In this document: positions 48,944 through 61,634 of the stretch, piece by piece
Numbering within the stretch: position 1 is the stretch's first letter
How the letters are laid out: the number at the start of each line of letters is the position of its first letter
Assembly: GCF_051622035.1 (NCBI RefSeq)
Contig: NC_135358.1
Coordinates: 20,598,001 to 20,662,000 of the forward strand
Reading direction: 5' to 3'
Source of the DNA: Arctopsyche grandis
Taxonomy: Eukaryota; Arthropoda; Insecta; Trichoptera; Hydropsychidae
DNA length: 64,000 nt
Notes under the pieces: generated by a model
Told to the model about the DNA's origin: nothing
What the model saw: only the letters and a program-made list of their open reading frames with translations
Database searches by the model: none
Position numbers and translations under genes: made by a program

Positions 48944-51900
48944 GATTCACTGTAAGTTCGCCTAATGCAATTCACCTAATTCGAGTATACCTAAGCGAGT
49001 TGGTCGAATATCAACATACCGAACGACGACCATACCTAATGTCATACATACCTAACTGCAGTTTACCTAAATACAAATTGATCGAATGAAGGTTGTTTTA
49101 CGTTGACGGATAGATGGCACTTTTGCATTGATAATTTCAAGATTATTTAAAACAAAATAAAATATTAAGTTGTATTTTAAAATTTATATTTTATTAATAG
49201 ATGAAGCCGATCACTGGCACGTATTTATTGTTTTTAAAAAATGTGCGTGTTTGGCTGTGTATTTTAGTAATAATTCAAACACCATTAAATATCTTTGAAA
49301 CTGAAACACTGAAACTTTTTACTGCGTAATAAAATTTTAATCGTTGCGCTATAATTTTTTTTTTCATTTTCAAATCTGCCGGAAGTAGCATTATTTTTCT
49401 TTGAATTATTATATATCCTAGACCGTGTATCGAACTGAAATTTTATATCTATAACTTGTATTAACTTGTACGCTCGAACTTACACTATTTTTTGGACTTA
49501 TTAATTAAATGTCTACTCTTATCGAAAAAATATAGTCCTTCAATTAATATTACATAAATAATAAATAATCAATAAGTTTATAAACCGGAAACGAGCCTTT
49601 TATTACATACAAATCTCAAAAATGATGCGACTGCTGCTGCCGATGCTGCTGATTTTTTCGAAACTATTGGATACTCACATTAAACTAATAGTTGATAGTG
49701 TCATGCCGACTCGAATTGCAAGTCAAGTGCCGTTTTATTAAGTGATAAGCAATACTGTGTTACATTCATTGAAAGCCTAGGTTCTATAAATCATATTCAT
49801 TAAGTAGATAGAAGAAACGGAATTCAGCGAAGAAATGTCATACGATGAACACTTACCATTTTACATATCGACTAATTCCGATAAGTCATATTTTAAATCC
49901 ATTGTCATATGAAATAATTATTATATATGGGATAGATGAAACATATTGTGACTAATCAGAATATATTACAACAGGTAAATACACTTTTACTATACATATG
50001 TACTCTGTTAATATTTTTCTTATATAGATATATACTTTTTACCCGAACAATAGAAAAAGTCAAAGATTTGTGGAAACATTGTGTTTCATTTGATACTTAC
50101 TCTAGAGAACAGCTGGCATTGTTATCATTAACAATCTTTGAGTTTTACTGAACAACATTTCAAATCTATTTTCAAACAAGAAATCGAACGGAAATAAACT
50201 AGAAAATATATATCACTCTTTATCTTCCGGCGACAATTCGTCTTAGATTGTAGAAGACAAGAGTCTCCACTTGCTGAAGTTGAAAATTATAAAGAAAAAG
50301 TAAATATATATATTAATTATTTAAACAATGGGAATAAAAAGTACACAGTAAAATTTTTTAAATTGAAAGAAATAGAGTCTTTTGAATTTTTTTTAATACA
50401 CAACAGTTATGATAAATATTAATAAACACGAAAACACAGTATTTAATGAATGGTCTGGTATACAAATATTTAAAATATAAAAAAAACTCATGGGGTGGTG
50501 ATTTATTGGCAGTCTTTTCACTACATAATAACCATGAGGGGTGACACATCACTTGCAAAACTTGATTTTAAGTGGCAGTCATCACATAACAATTCATAAA
50601 AACAATTCATTCCACAATAACAACAATTCAAAAATGAAGTACACGTATGATTTAAGTGAAGTTATATTTCGCAATTGCAATCACATTATCTTAGAAAAGC
50701 ACGAAACATTTCATTACTCAATATAATCAATTTCACCCTACTTATTTTATTTATTAAGTTTTGATAACATGGGATCAATTAAGGTAATGATTTTTTTTTT
50801 AGACATTGGAAAACTATTTCTGAAGAGGAAAGGGTTGGAATAACTGTGGAAACTACTGAGGACCTGTTGGCCCTACTCATCGAGCCGAGAATATCCTAAA
50901 TTTGTTGTTAGTAGATTTATGCGACAACTAATGGAACAGTATCACATTTGTGTTAGCAAAATTTGATATGGGAGCTGTTTCGTTCACAGTTATCGTCGCA
51001 GGGAGGCAATCTGCGTTAGAGAATATGTCAAGATTAAAAATGCTGAATTCCATAATTTATTGATAAATATTACTTATACTATGCTATTTTTAAATTTTTC
51101 GTTCTAGTATATTTAGAACTGAAATTTGGATTTAATGTACGTTTAGAATCCTAGCTCCACGCTTGAAACCCAATTATAAATGTGATATTAAATTCTGAAC
51201 TAAAAAAGGATTTCGAAAAAATATGTGGCTTCAAATTTTTAAACTCTTTCCAATGTTAAATTTTATTTATCGCTGTGTGAATGAGCTGATAAGCATTAAA
51301 TTTTGTGCGAAACAATTAGACATGTCACAAGCTACAGTTATTGATTGAAATCATTATTTACTTAGGGTCTGTGTGGTGTCACTAATAGAACAACCAAATA
51401 CCATGATCGGTGGAGAAGAGATGGTCATTGAAATTAGCAAACGTCTTTTCGTTTATATACGTACCAAATTTTTTGTAAAAAACTTCTATAGCTTCACACA
51501 AGAGTATTTTTATTACATGACTTGATACAATAGTCAATTTTCTTTAACGTTAGTTGTTGTACATATTGATTATTCATATATTGAAAAGAATATATGTGTT
51601 CTGTGTTGTCTGTAATAAGTTGACCATCTGTAATACCACTCATGAGTTTTTATTACATGAAAATGTTTATTATAAATTGGTTTATTTCTGTAACTTGATT
51701 AATAAATTATTTATTATTTATTGTATTGCTTGTTTCTTGTCTTGTTATTATTGTTTATATTTCATTGTGTTTTGCAATCTACAATACATATGTAGTATAA
51801 ATTACTAACTGATTTATATTTGTTATGTATTCATCATAATTTATATTTATTACGTATATTTAAAATTATTAATTATTTATTATGGAAATTGTATCAATCG

Positions 51901-52531
51901 TAGAAATTGTACTAGTCTGTCTATTATACATGCGTTTTCTTCTCACCTTCTTTTAATATTGATGATTGGAAAGCCAATTTTAATATATGTACAATAAAAA
52001 AATCTGTATATCTTTTTTGATTCCTTTTTATTTTATTCCGTTTTATTACTTTATTTTATCATAAATTTTATTGTAAATATGTACAATGGTTGCTATATAA
52101 TATAGTATAGTATATATAGCAAAAGGTAATACGAAGCTACAAAAGCAATTAATTTTTTCAATGTCCTTAATTTAGTTCACTCGCCATTAGGTGGGAAATC
52201 CTTTTTAAATCTTCTGTTTGGCGCAATATGGTGTATATAGAGTTTAAGGGCTATTTGCAAAGAAATGTTATAACATTTATCTGTCTATGTTACTACGCCA
52301 TCTATTGATATCGCGTCGAAAAATTACTAAATAATAAAATTTACTACTATTGGTTTGAAACTCGGCTACTGCTGGTTTGAAACTCGAAATTAGGTGAATG
52401 TGTCATTCGGTATAAAGATATTAGGTGAATTTACCATTAGGTCAATAGATTTTCGGTAAAAGCGTCATTAGTGGAATTGCATTAGGTGAATTGATTTAGG
52501 TGTATTGCATTCGACCAATTTACCTGCACCC
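48944..52531. mobile_element. Large TIR element (3,588 bp) with 9-bp target-site duplication
   Basis: GTACTATAC occurs exactly at both borders (48,935-48,943 and 52,532-52,540). Reading inward, the left end GTAAGTTCGCCTAATGCAAT and the reverse complement of the right end GTAAATTGGTCGAATGCAAT align without gaps, each then followed by a CACCTAAT-like block. Both ends carry degenerate arrays of CCTAA boxes over about 150 bases (left to about 49,090, right from about 52,380). The 3.3 kb core is AT-rich without a recognisable transposase. A 9-bp duplication is typical of Mutator-like elements, so a non-autonomous MULE-like element is inferred. It lies about 70 bases upstream of the GalNAc-transferase ATG. 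Confidence 0.75.
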
Positions 52532-52630
52532 GTACTATACAATGCAAAATGCACTTGTTGATCGAATCTACCGCGTGGTGGACTCAACGCACTTTTTTAT
52601 AACCATGTCTACAAAGTATGAATATGTAAA

Positions 52631-52907
52631 AAACGGTAAACGAACTACTAGTCAAATGTGAACCAGTCACTGGACAACCGGTCGCTCTAGATCGGTCACA
52701 CGCGATCACCCGCCAGACTAAAACTGGTCACGAGAAAACTGGTCACACCCTAAAATCGGTCCCGAGAAAACTGGTTGATCGATTTTAGGGTGTGACCAGT
52801 TTTCTCGTGACCAGTTTTAGTGTGACGAGTGATCACGTGTGACCGATCTAGAGCGACCGGTTGTCCTGTGACTGGTTCACATCTGACTAGTAGTCCGTTT
52901 ACCGTTT
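52631..52907. mobile_element. Foldback element: near-perfect 277-bp hairpin
   Basis: Two arms of 128 bases (52,631-52,758 and 52,780-52,907) are reverse complements with only a few mismatches, separated by a 21-base loop. Ends read AAACGGTAAACGAACTACTA. Internally a short motif, AACTGGTCAC or its variants, is repeated. No coding. It has the form of a foldback MITE; target-site duplication not resolved. Confidence 0.85.
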
Positions 52908-53115
52908 AAAATATGATCAAATTTTAATAAAAAGTACTCCTTTGTAAGTTTATTACGCTTCGCTGCGACATTACGTTTCAACAGATGTCACCAGTGCTAA
53001 AATCAGTATTGGCACGCTTTCTGAAGTTCAAACATACATCTCGATACGATTATTCTTTTTTATTTATTTAATAATAATGGCATCCACGATTACGAAAAAA
53101 TCGCGGGGTCCTATT

Positions 53116-53350
53116 CAGGGCTGTAGAGTCGGCTAAAAATTTGATTTGAAAAAGCACGTCACTAAAATCTCAATCACGGAACATCTCGCACTCAAACACT
53201 CCATCAATCGAAAGCTATCTATTTGAAATGTTGAATTAACGAGAACTTGCCAGATATTTCGTATTCGTGATTTTTGTGGCAACGATTGTCGTGCGAACAC
53301 AATTTGCGCAATAGCCCGTTTATCAAAAATTTACCGACTCTGATACCAAC
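53116..53350. mobile_element. Decayed GAGTCGG-type element interrupted by a MITE
   Basis: CAGGGCTGTAGAGTCGGC at 53,116 and ACCGACTCTGATACC at 53,333 are the two halves of a short element related to that at 47,032. Family D copy 1 is inserted between them. Confidence 0.5.
53143..53324. mobile_element. MITE family D, copy 1 (182 bp) with 8-bp target-site duplication
   Basis: AAAAATTT flanks both sides (53,135-53,142 and 53,325-53,332). The interior CACTAAAATCTC, ATCACGGAACATCT and the right end GCCCGTTTATC match copies at 54,258 and 56,925. The left end is shortened. Confidence 0.75.
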
Positions 53351-53591
53351 TTTATCATGATTCAACCTTGAAAACTTTTAGTAGGATCAACTTTTTTTGC
53401 ACAAACTGTAAAAATATAGTAATAAAAGTAATAGCGATTGTAAAAATATTTACATGTTACCCAATTTATTAAATTATTGGTAATGAAATAGGTATAAATA
53501 AAAAGTAAATGCATTCATAGTGTATGTGTATGAACTTATACACAAACAAATCATTTTAATAAAAATAAAAATTAGAATAAAAAAAAGTATG

Positions 53592-53815
53592 AGACGGAAT
53601 AAACAATCGGTTTTAGCCACAACACATCAAATACAAAGACGGAATAAACAATCGCGCGCACATTAATACGAGAGGAAAAGCCTGTTCCTCTTGTTCCTGT
53701 TGTATCATGCTCGCGCAAATTAAGTGAGTATGTACGCGCGCAGAATACGGGAGGAAAAGCCTGTTCCTCTTGTTCCTGTTGTACCCTGCTCACGCAAATT
53801 AAGTATGTACCGTTT
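53592..53815. repeat. Tandem duplication, two units of about 80 bases
   Basis: Units starting CGCGCGCA at 53,653 and 53,735 share GAGGAAAAGCCTGTTCCTC and TTGTTCCTGTTGTA, then GCGCAAATTAAGT. A GACGGAATAAACAATCG sequence is also duplicated just upstream at 53,592 and 53,637. Confidence 0.85.
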
Positions 53816-54257
53816 ACCATGCACCCTTTTTTTTTGATCTTTCAACTTAAGATCTTTCGATTTTCGATCTTTGCCTTCCGATATTTGCGTTTTCTGTAAT
53901 TTAACATTCTGGCTCGTCATGTAGACCCGTTTTTCTTGTGTGCGGCTTTAAATGATTTATTCATTTGTCGTAAAAATTCTAGCCATACAACCTGCAATTA
54001 CACATGCTTTCGAAATGCGATGCGCCACGTTTATTTCTATGCATGGATTTAGCAAAAAAAATCTATTTCAGTTTACAAACTGTAACTTGTTTTGTAGAAA
54101 TATTCCCACCGGAAATTATTGCATCAAAAAATCTATTACGACATTTTAAATATGTATGTACTTAGTTGTACATATATGTATGTATATACATACATATATA
54201 AAAGGTGTGCTTTTATAAATAGTGAGCATTAAATGTGAAATTATGATTGCATTCTTA

Positions 54258-54460
54258 TAAATATTCCGCACAAAACGATCTCGCGCACATCACTAAAATC
54301 TCGATCACGGAACATCTGGAACCCGAAAATTCCATCCATCGAGATCTACCCACGTGAAATATACTAACGAGAACTTGAGTTCCAGATAATCCGTATTCGC
54401 GAGTTTCGTTGCAAAGATTGTCGTTTGCACGACCGCAATGTACGAAATAATCCATTTACC
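54258..54460. mobile_element. MITE family D, copy 2 (203 bp) with 8-bp target-site duplication
   Basis: CATTCTTA flanks both sides (54,250-54,257 and 54,461-54,468). Interior shares ATCTCGCGCACATCACTAAAA and GATCACGGAACATCTGG with the other copies. The right end reads AATAATCCATTTACC, the inverse of the GGTAAACGGATTATT left end at 56,925. Confidence 0.8.
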
Positions 54461-54954
54461 CATTCTTATACGAGTATACAAAATGCATGATAACATGAAT
54501 GTGTGCTTTCAATTTTAAAACTTGTATATATACCAATAATGGAATATTTAATAGAAATAATTTGTATGCCAGACGATAGGAAGAAGAGTATAATACTTAT
54601 GTATGATCCATATAAATAGTTTAAACATAAAAACTATGTGATGGAAATACGAATAAGCAAATGGGTTTAAATGAGAAATAATCAACTTATACGTGCTGTT
54701 GAAGTGTAACGAAAATATAAAATATCTGGTGTGAGAAAAATTTTATTTAAAAAAAAATAGTCTAATTTTTTTCTTTGCTAAAGGTTAGTTTAAAATACCT
54801 TGCTAATCAGCAATTAAAAACGGTTTTATATATTTTGACTCGTATTTTATTATACATTTACGTTAAATGTAATATTTTCATATTTCACATAAAAAATGAG
54901 TTTATTAGTAATTTCATTTTGTGCAAATATTGTGCATTATTTGTATTTTATATT

Positions 54955-57900
54955 TTAAGCCCAAACTACACTTTCGATCCAATCGATGTAGGAACTGATT
55001 CTCGTATAGACAGCAGGTGAATTGGCTCCACCACATCCAACCCCAAAAGATGTGACACCGATCAATTGGTAGGCACAGGCAATCTCTGGATCTTGAATTT
55101 GCAGCGGACCACCGCTATCACCCTGATAAGAATAGTACCAAGTTACCAAAGATTTTAATAAGGCGATACTATAAGTAAAAACAATGAAACGGGTAGTTAT
55201 TTACTTGACATGTGTCTTTTCCTCCGTTCAAATCACCAGCGCACATCTGCTCTGAAATAATTCCTCTAATCAACTTCCTATTGTTGCGATCCTTATAAAA
55301 TGTGGAACACACACGCTGGTCGATGATTTGAAGATCAACTTTTTGTAGTGTATCAGAAGCAGCTTCGACTGAAAATTTAGTATATTTACATAGATAACTA
55401 ATTTATAGAATATCTATTACATCGCGAGTTTGTTAAAAGATGACTAACCGTAACCAATTTTTCCCCAACCTGTGGCTATAGATCTGTCAGAAGGAAAATT
55501 TGGTGATTGCCACAAGCAAATTGGTTTAACCCTTTCGTTGAATCTAGAAATTTAATATATTTTCTTAAGTTCGGATGTGAGTTGATGCATTACTTTTGTT
55601 GATTTAAATGTCTAACCTGGCACGGCTAGTTAAGTGTATCAGTGCTATGTCATGATATTTACTAGTTCCTTTAAATCCAGAATGTTTGACAATAGCAGCA
55701 ATTTGAATATCTTGAGGAATTACCCCGTTGTTAGATTTTATGTTGTGCTCACCTAATCTTACCATTGTAGGTGATGAGCTAAAATTTGATTTCGTTGGTT
55801 ATGAATTAGGTAGATAATCAGTAGGTTTAATTTATAAATGATTGATTTGAAATTTTGATTCCATACCTAGAAACACTGGAGTCTCTGATATCTGTGCAAT
55901 GAGCTGCAGTTAAAACAAAATTTTCACTGATCAGTGATCCACCACAATTCCATGCGTATCCAGATCCATCAATCAATGGCCAACCAATGGCAGCCTTTAT
56001 GTAGTATAAATAAAATATTAAAATAACTTGCATATAATTTCAGCATAACTATGCGTCCAGGAAAAAAGTCCATGAACAAAAACATAAATAATTCACCATG
56101 TGAGGGAATTCACCAGGAGATGCTTCAATTCCACCAACAATTGCTGTTTTAAACAAATTTTCACACTCCTTAAATTCTCTGCACTCTGTAAAAAATATCA
56201 AAAAATTTAAATTCATTCATTACGTATCCAATACACTTGCATTTTTGAAAGGATTTTTATTGAGTTATGATGTGGGGAGGTTAAGTATTATAAAAAGGCA
56301 AAGTTTACTTTGTAATGTCCCCAATTCATTGACACACTTTGAGATTTCCTAGTGATAAAATAATGATTCATAAATCGCATAAATTGTTTAAATTTAATTT
56401 TATGAAGCATTTACATTAAAAAATGCTTTTACGATAAAACTGAAAAGGTATTACATAGCCAGCAGCATAGCTCGGTTGTTAAGCTTCTGCTTAGCGTCGA
56501 GAGGCGCCGGGTTCGATCCCTGGCCCGGGCCTCGAAAGAAAATGAATTTTTCAGAGTATGCTGTTGGTTAGACCTGGATTTGTGACTTCAAGTTGATCGT
56601 TTCCTATCAGAGTTTGCCAATTTTCTCCGATTTCATTGTTGAAACGGTTCCCGGAAAAAAAATTGGCTAAAAATCCCTCCTATACGATATGTCACCTATA
56701 ATTTGTTATTAATTAATGTGCAATAAATAAGTTTGTGTACAAATTGATAGATGTCTCAGTGATTTGCGAGTTTTACAGTGTCTCGTAATTCAGTGATTTA
56801 TATAAAAAAAATGCTGAATTGTAATTTGTTAATTTGTAATTGGTCAGGAAGGCGCATTGGGGTTTACCTGTAAGGCCTTCCTGGTATATATGTAAAATAA
56901 AAATAAAATAAAATATATGTATATGGGTAAACGGATTATTCCGCAAAATGCGATCTCGCGCAAGTCACTAAAATCTCGATCACGTAACATTTGGCACTTG
57001 AGTTCGCGTTAGTACACTATTTCACGTGGTCAGCTTTCGATTGATGGAATATTTGGGTGCCAGATGTTCCGTGATCGAGATTTTAGCGACATGCACAAGA
57101 TCGCTTTTTGCGGAATAATCACCGAACCATATTGTATGTATGTATATATTTGACTTCTGAGCTGTCTATATTTGCAAGTGTTTTGTTTTAGGAAAACCGA
57201 ATTTTATTATTATTTAAAATTATACATTAAAAATATCGGTAAACCAAGAATATTGCAAACCCTAACAGATATAGAAAGCGAATATTCAATATAGGTCATT
57301 CGTGAACTTTCTCTGATGGTGTGTCAGAATATGATGTATAAAAAAGTTTTTCAATTCAAGCGTCTGTCAAAAAAATATAATTGTGTTCCAAGAAATGGTG
57401 CAATTGAGATAGTTGTATATCGAAGGTTGCATTTGTATTTTTAAACATGCACGCTTATGTGTAAAAGAAAATTTGCCGGTTTTTTTTTTTTAAATAAAAA
57501 GAATATGTATTTGTGTTTACTGTTCGTCTTCGGTAGATCACATTTGCATAGCTATGTAAGTAGAAATCCATGTCGATATGTAAACACAACTCGCAAATTA
57601 TCTGAGAAGAATTTTAAGTGAAATGAACTGTTAATGGAGACATCTATTGACTGCTCTTAAATTATCCACACAATGTACCTAACATATAGTATCTTATGAA
57701 AATATTAATAAAATGTTATTTATACTTACTTCTAACACTAATTCGTTCGATAGTTGGTCTATTTCCTCCACCACCAGTGTTACCTCCATTAGTACCAGTA
57801 CCGGCACAAACTCCGAGGTCGATTTTCCTATTTGGACAGCATACAACTGAAACACTACCTGTAAATAATAAAATCAGTAATGAAATATAATCTTATTTAT

Positions 57901-58314
57901 AATTTAGTATACAATATAATAGTAATAATAATCTACCATCAAAGCCGCAAAGAGTTGGTTTGATTCGCCTGCATTTCAGCAAATCAAAAACTAATTGACA
58001 CTCATTGCTCTTTATGCAAGTTCCTCGACTTCTATCATGAGCTAAAGTACATCTTTCTCCAGCTGAAGTATATTAAACCATTTAGTGTAAATGACATTAT
58101 TATATGTAGAAAGAAATATGTACATAATTGGAAATGAAAAAAATATTGGTCTTAAATTCTGATATTGCAGGGATTTAAATATGATTCGATATTTGTGTTA
58201 TTAAATGTATGTATTTGATTTTTTAGACACCAATAATGTTTTGAAAAATGTCTTACCATATTGACCTTGCACACAAGCTACGAAAATTAATGAAAGTGCT
58301 AATATTTTAAACAT
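54955..58314 (-). CDS. CLIP-domain serine protease (trypsin-like)
   Basis: Nine coding exons in transcription order: 58,314-58,257; 58,062-57,937; 57,858-57,730; 56,185-56,097; 55,994-55,867; 55,778-55,617; 55,543-55,449; 55,368-55,205; 55,122-54,955. Phases agree; 372 aa. I chose MFKIL at 58,314 because it starts a signal peptide (about residues 1-17). A CLIP domain follows (GERC, GTC, NEC, LLKC, TLCGF, VVCC), with one cysteine more than the usual six, then a Gly/Asn-rich linker. The activation site is FKTA/IVGG (residues 116-123). Catalytic residues are His166 (TAAHC), Asp220 (HDIAL) and Ser320 (GDSGGP); Asp six residues before the serine (KDTCQGDS) predicts cleavage after Arg or Lys. Such enzymes act in haemolymph cascades for Toll signalling, melanisation or clotting. 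P1 alanine at the activation site is odd for activation by another trypsin-like enzyme. Intron 3 holds SINE and MITE insertions. The exact orthologue is not decided. Confidence 0.93.
56458..56916 (+). mobile_element. tRNA-derived SINE, family 1, copy 2
   Basis: Starts GCCAGCAGCATAGCTCGG (A-box region), B box GGGTTCGATCCC, body TCAGAGTTTGCCAATTTTC, 3' stem built from CAGGAAGGC and GCCTTCCTG with loop ending CTGTAAG, then a (TAAAA)n-type tail. Lies antisense in intron 3 of the CLIP protease. Confidence 0.88.
56925..57128. mobile_element. MITE family D, copy 3 (about 204 bp), palindromic
   Basis: GGGTAAACGGATTATTCCGC at the left and its inverse at the right; about 65 bases at each end pair well (CACTAAAATCTCGATCACG with CGTGATCGAGATTTTAGCG). 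It follows the SINE tail within about 10 bases. Target-site duplication not clear here. Confidence 0.75.
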
Positions 58315-58989
58315 ATTGAAGTATTCAGAATCTACTATTTGTAATACATAAAATGCGTAACATATAAAGGTAAAATATAAATGAAACAAATGATCAAATT
58401 TGCTTGGCAAATTTTACTGTTCTTGGACACCACTCAGCGAAGACTGAACACAAATTAGAGGTCAGCAAAGCTTCTGCAGTGGTTGTTGAAAACCGGAATT
58501 CCCAGTTAAACGTTTCTTCGAAGCATGTGATATCAGGTTGTTTATATTTTGTTGATTTTAAATGCATTTTCCTCAATTTCCACTTTTAACCATCGCATTA
58601 TATTATTGTTTTTTTTGTGAATGTGCATTAGTGGAATGAAAAGAACAGGATTTTATAAAAAATGCAATAAAAAAAAAGCATTCAAGGATATAGCAATACT
58701 AAAGTTTTCTAGAATCAGCTTTAAACAATTCTGTAAGTAAAAAAAATACGAAACAGGTTGTGGAATTTTTAAACAATTCAGTTTCTATTTTTTTGTCTGT
58801 ATACGCCTAATTGTTTCTGAGAATACTATTGTAAACACATTTAATTTTGATGATTTTCTAAAAATTAATCGTTGGTTGGATGGATGTGAATATTATTTTT
58901 ATCGACTAGTAATAAATTATACACAGATATTTATATGCCTGATAGTATTTCATTAGGTGATAAAACAGTAGAAGTAGTTAGTAATTGTA

Positions 58990-59420
58990 TATAATATGTC
59001 CGGTAGTAAGGAAGAGGAAATGAGAAGACTTATAAAATTAGGATGGAGTGTATTTGAGCGAATAATCAGCGTTTTGAAATCAAAAGTGCCACAATGTAGG
59101 AAAGAGAATGATCTTCGATCAATGTGATTTTCCAATGATGACGTATGGATGTGAAATTTGGACAGTGAACGCCAAAATGTTACTCAAAGTCCAATGCACT
59201 CAAATAAATATGGAGCGCCATATACTTGGCACAACGAGGAGATATAGGAAACGGAATACATGGGTGAGAAGTATGACAAGAATAGTTATAGTGGAGATAT
59301 AATGGAGAGAGTGAACAGATATGGCAAGTGAAATGAAAGTCCGACCGCTGTACTCTGTGAGGTGGATTATATGCCATCTCGCTTGCACCTAACATATTAC
59401 GCGATACAACCATATATACA
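58990..59420 (+). mobile_element. RTE-type LINE C-terminal fragment
   Basis: The translation FDQCDFPMMTYGCEIWTVNA then MERHILGTTRRYRKRN corresponds to the post-RT region also seen at 25,380. Frame breaks before and after. It lies upstream of the CLIP protease gene. Confidence 0.7.
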
Positions 59421-59429
59421 ACGAAAGCA

Positions 59430-60700
59430 TTTAAATTGCAATTACCGCTTTAGTTAGTACGTTTAGATAAAAAAAAAAAATATTGAGATAGAAGACCAAT
59501 GCTTATAAACGTGGTAAAATAAAAAATTTGCCAAATAAATGAAAAATAGCACGGAAAAAAAAAATTATTTTTGACTTTTAAAATTCGCTAGACAATTAAT
59601 TAGAAGTATTTCAAAGCAATAAAATATAATAATTAATAGGAAAAATATCTGACTATTGATTTCAATACTCACTTTGAGCGTAACAATCCTAAATTTTGAG
59701 TTAAAGACCGCAAAAGCCAAAAAACTGTAAAAGTCGCGGATTTTTTTAAACGCTCATATCTCGTAAATGATCGCCCACCAACAAAAATAAATATCATATT
59801 CGAATTCAGTGGGTCAAACTTAGTAAAGATTGGCTAGTCTCCGCTCTGGTAACTCAAAAACGTGATTTTTTTGTTGCTCAGTGTTATTAGTCTTTTTGGC
59901 ACAAAAATTCGCTATAGTTAAATTATATAAAATATGACCCGGTCCTGGTTATTAGCAGCGGCTGGTACCCCCCCTCTCGTCAGGCCTCATGATGATGATG
60001 ACAATTTATTAATACCAGTCAAAATTAGTCAATTATAGTGTCAACATTTTGATTTTATAATGCAACGCTTAATAATTCATGGTTACATTTTGGAATAATG
60101 TCAAGGTAAAATTTGTGTAACGAAATTCTATGTATTGTATTACAATTTAATAATTACTCATTGTTCATATTCCACATACTTCATCGTTATAATTTACTCA
60201 ATAAATTGATAGAATGCGGATGGGTAGTTGGAAAACAATTGATTAATTTCGAATAGCGCACATGCGCTGTCCGAGTCCGAGTACAATGAGATAGTATATC
60301 AAATTTGGTGCTTCTAAATTAACAACTGTATATTTTCATAGCGAACAATATGAATTCTTATATAGAAAAAAATCACCCACATGACATTGCTATTGCAGGT
60401 GAAAGTAAGAAACTGAAAAAATAAACTTTTTAGAAATCTTTGTAATTTATATCTAGAGAGCACCACGAGATAGTATAACAAATTTGGTTTTTCTAAATTG
60501 AAAGATACAGATATACATAGCTTAACATGTCCGCATAATATTCATCTTTATCTTTATAATAAAGTAGAATATTATTCATTTAAAATTATGTCTTGAAATT
60601 AATCTAAAATAAATAAAACCAAAATGATTGTTCAAATAAAATCAAGGAATAGTTGATAAATAAGAAAAACTTGATGTTATATTTTTATATATAGTATATG
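59430..60700. other. Gene-free AT-rich stretch between protease and HINT1
   Basis: No exon fits here. A GATGATGATGA run at about 59,991-60,002 may be an RTE tail. A repeated phrase (GCACCACGAGATAGTAT with variants; CAAATTTGGT) at about 60,288-60,310 and 60,460-60,490 suggests a small duplicated repeat. Confidence 0.4.
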
Positions 60701-60709
60701 TATATATTT

Positions 60710-60715
60710 TTTATT
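60710..60715 (-). terminator. Polyadenylation signal of HINT1
   Basis: AATAAA on the minus strand 38 bases after the stop codon. Confidence 0.6.
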
Positions 60716-60752
60716 GCAATTACATAATGTTTAACACGGATGAAAAATAATA

Positions 60753-61454
<702 letters not shown>

Positions 61455-61634
61455 TTGAAATAAGCGATTTCAGTCTTCTGAATTGCCTGAAGCTAGAGCT
61501 TCAGAAACAGACAGATGGTTACTGACAGAGTGACAGCTTCCGTCACCTGAACACTTGTACCAACTCACTTGGCATTGGACAATTTTCAACATAAATTATT
61601 TTAATTATTGTTTTCTTCTTAATTAGTATTGGGA

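Noticed and set aside
56458-56530. Functional tRNA gene
   Set aside because: A and B boxes are present but the acceptor and anticodon stems cannot be completed; body and tail match the SINE at 19,025.
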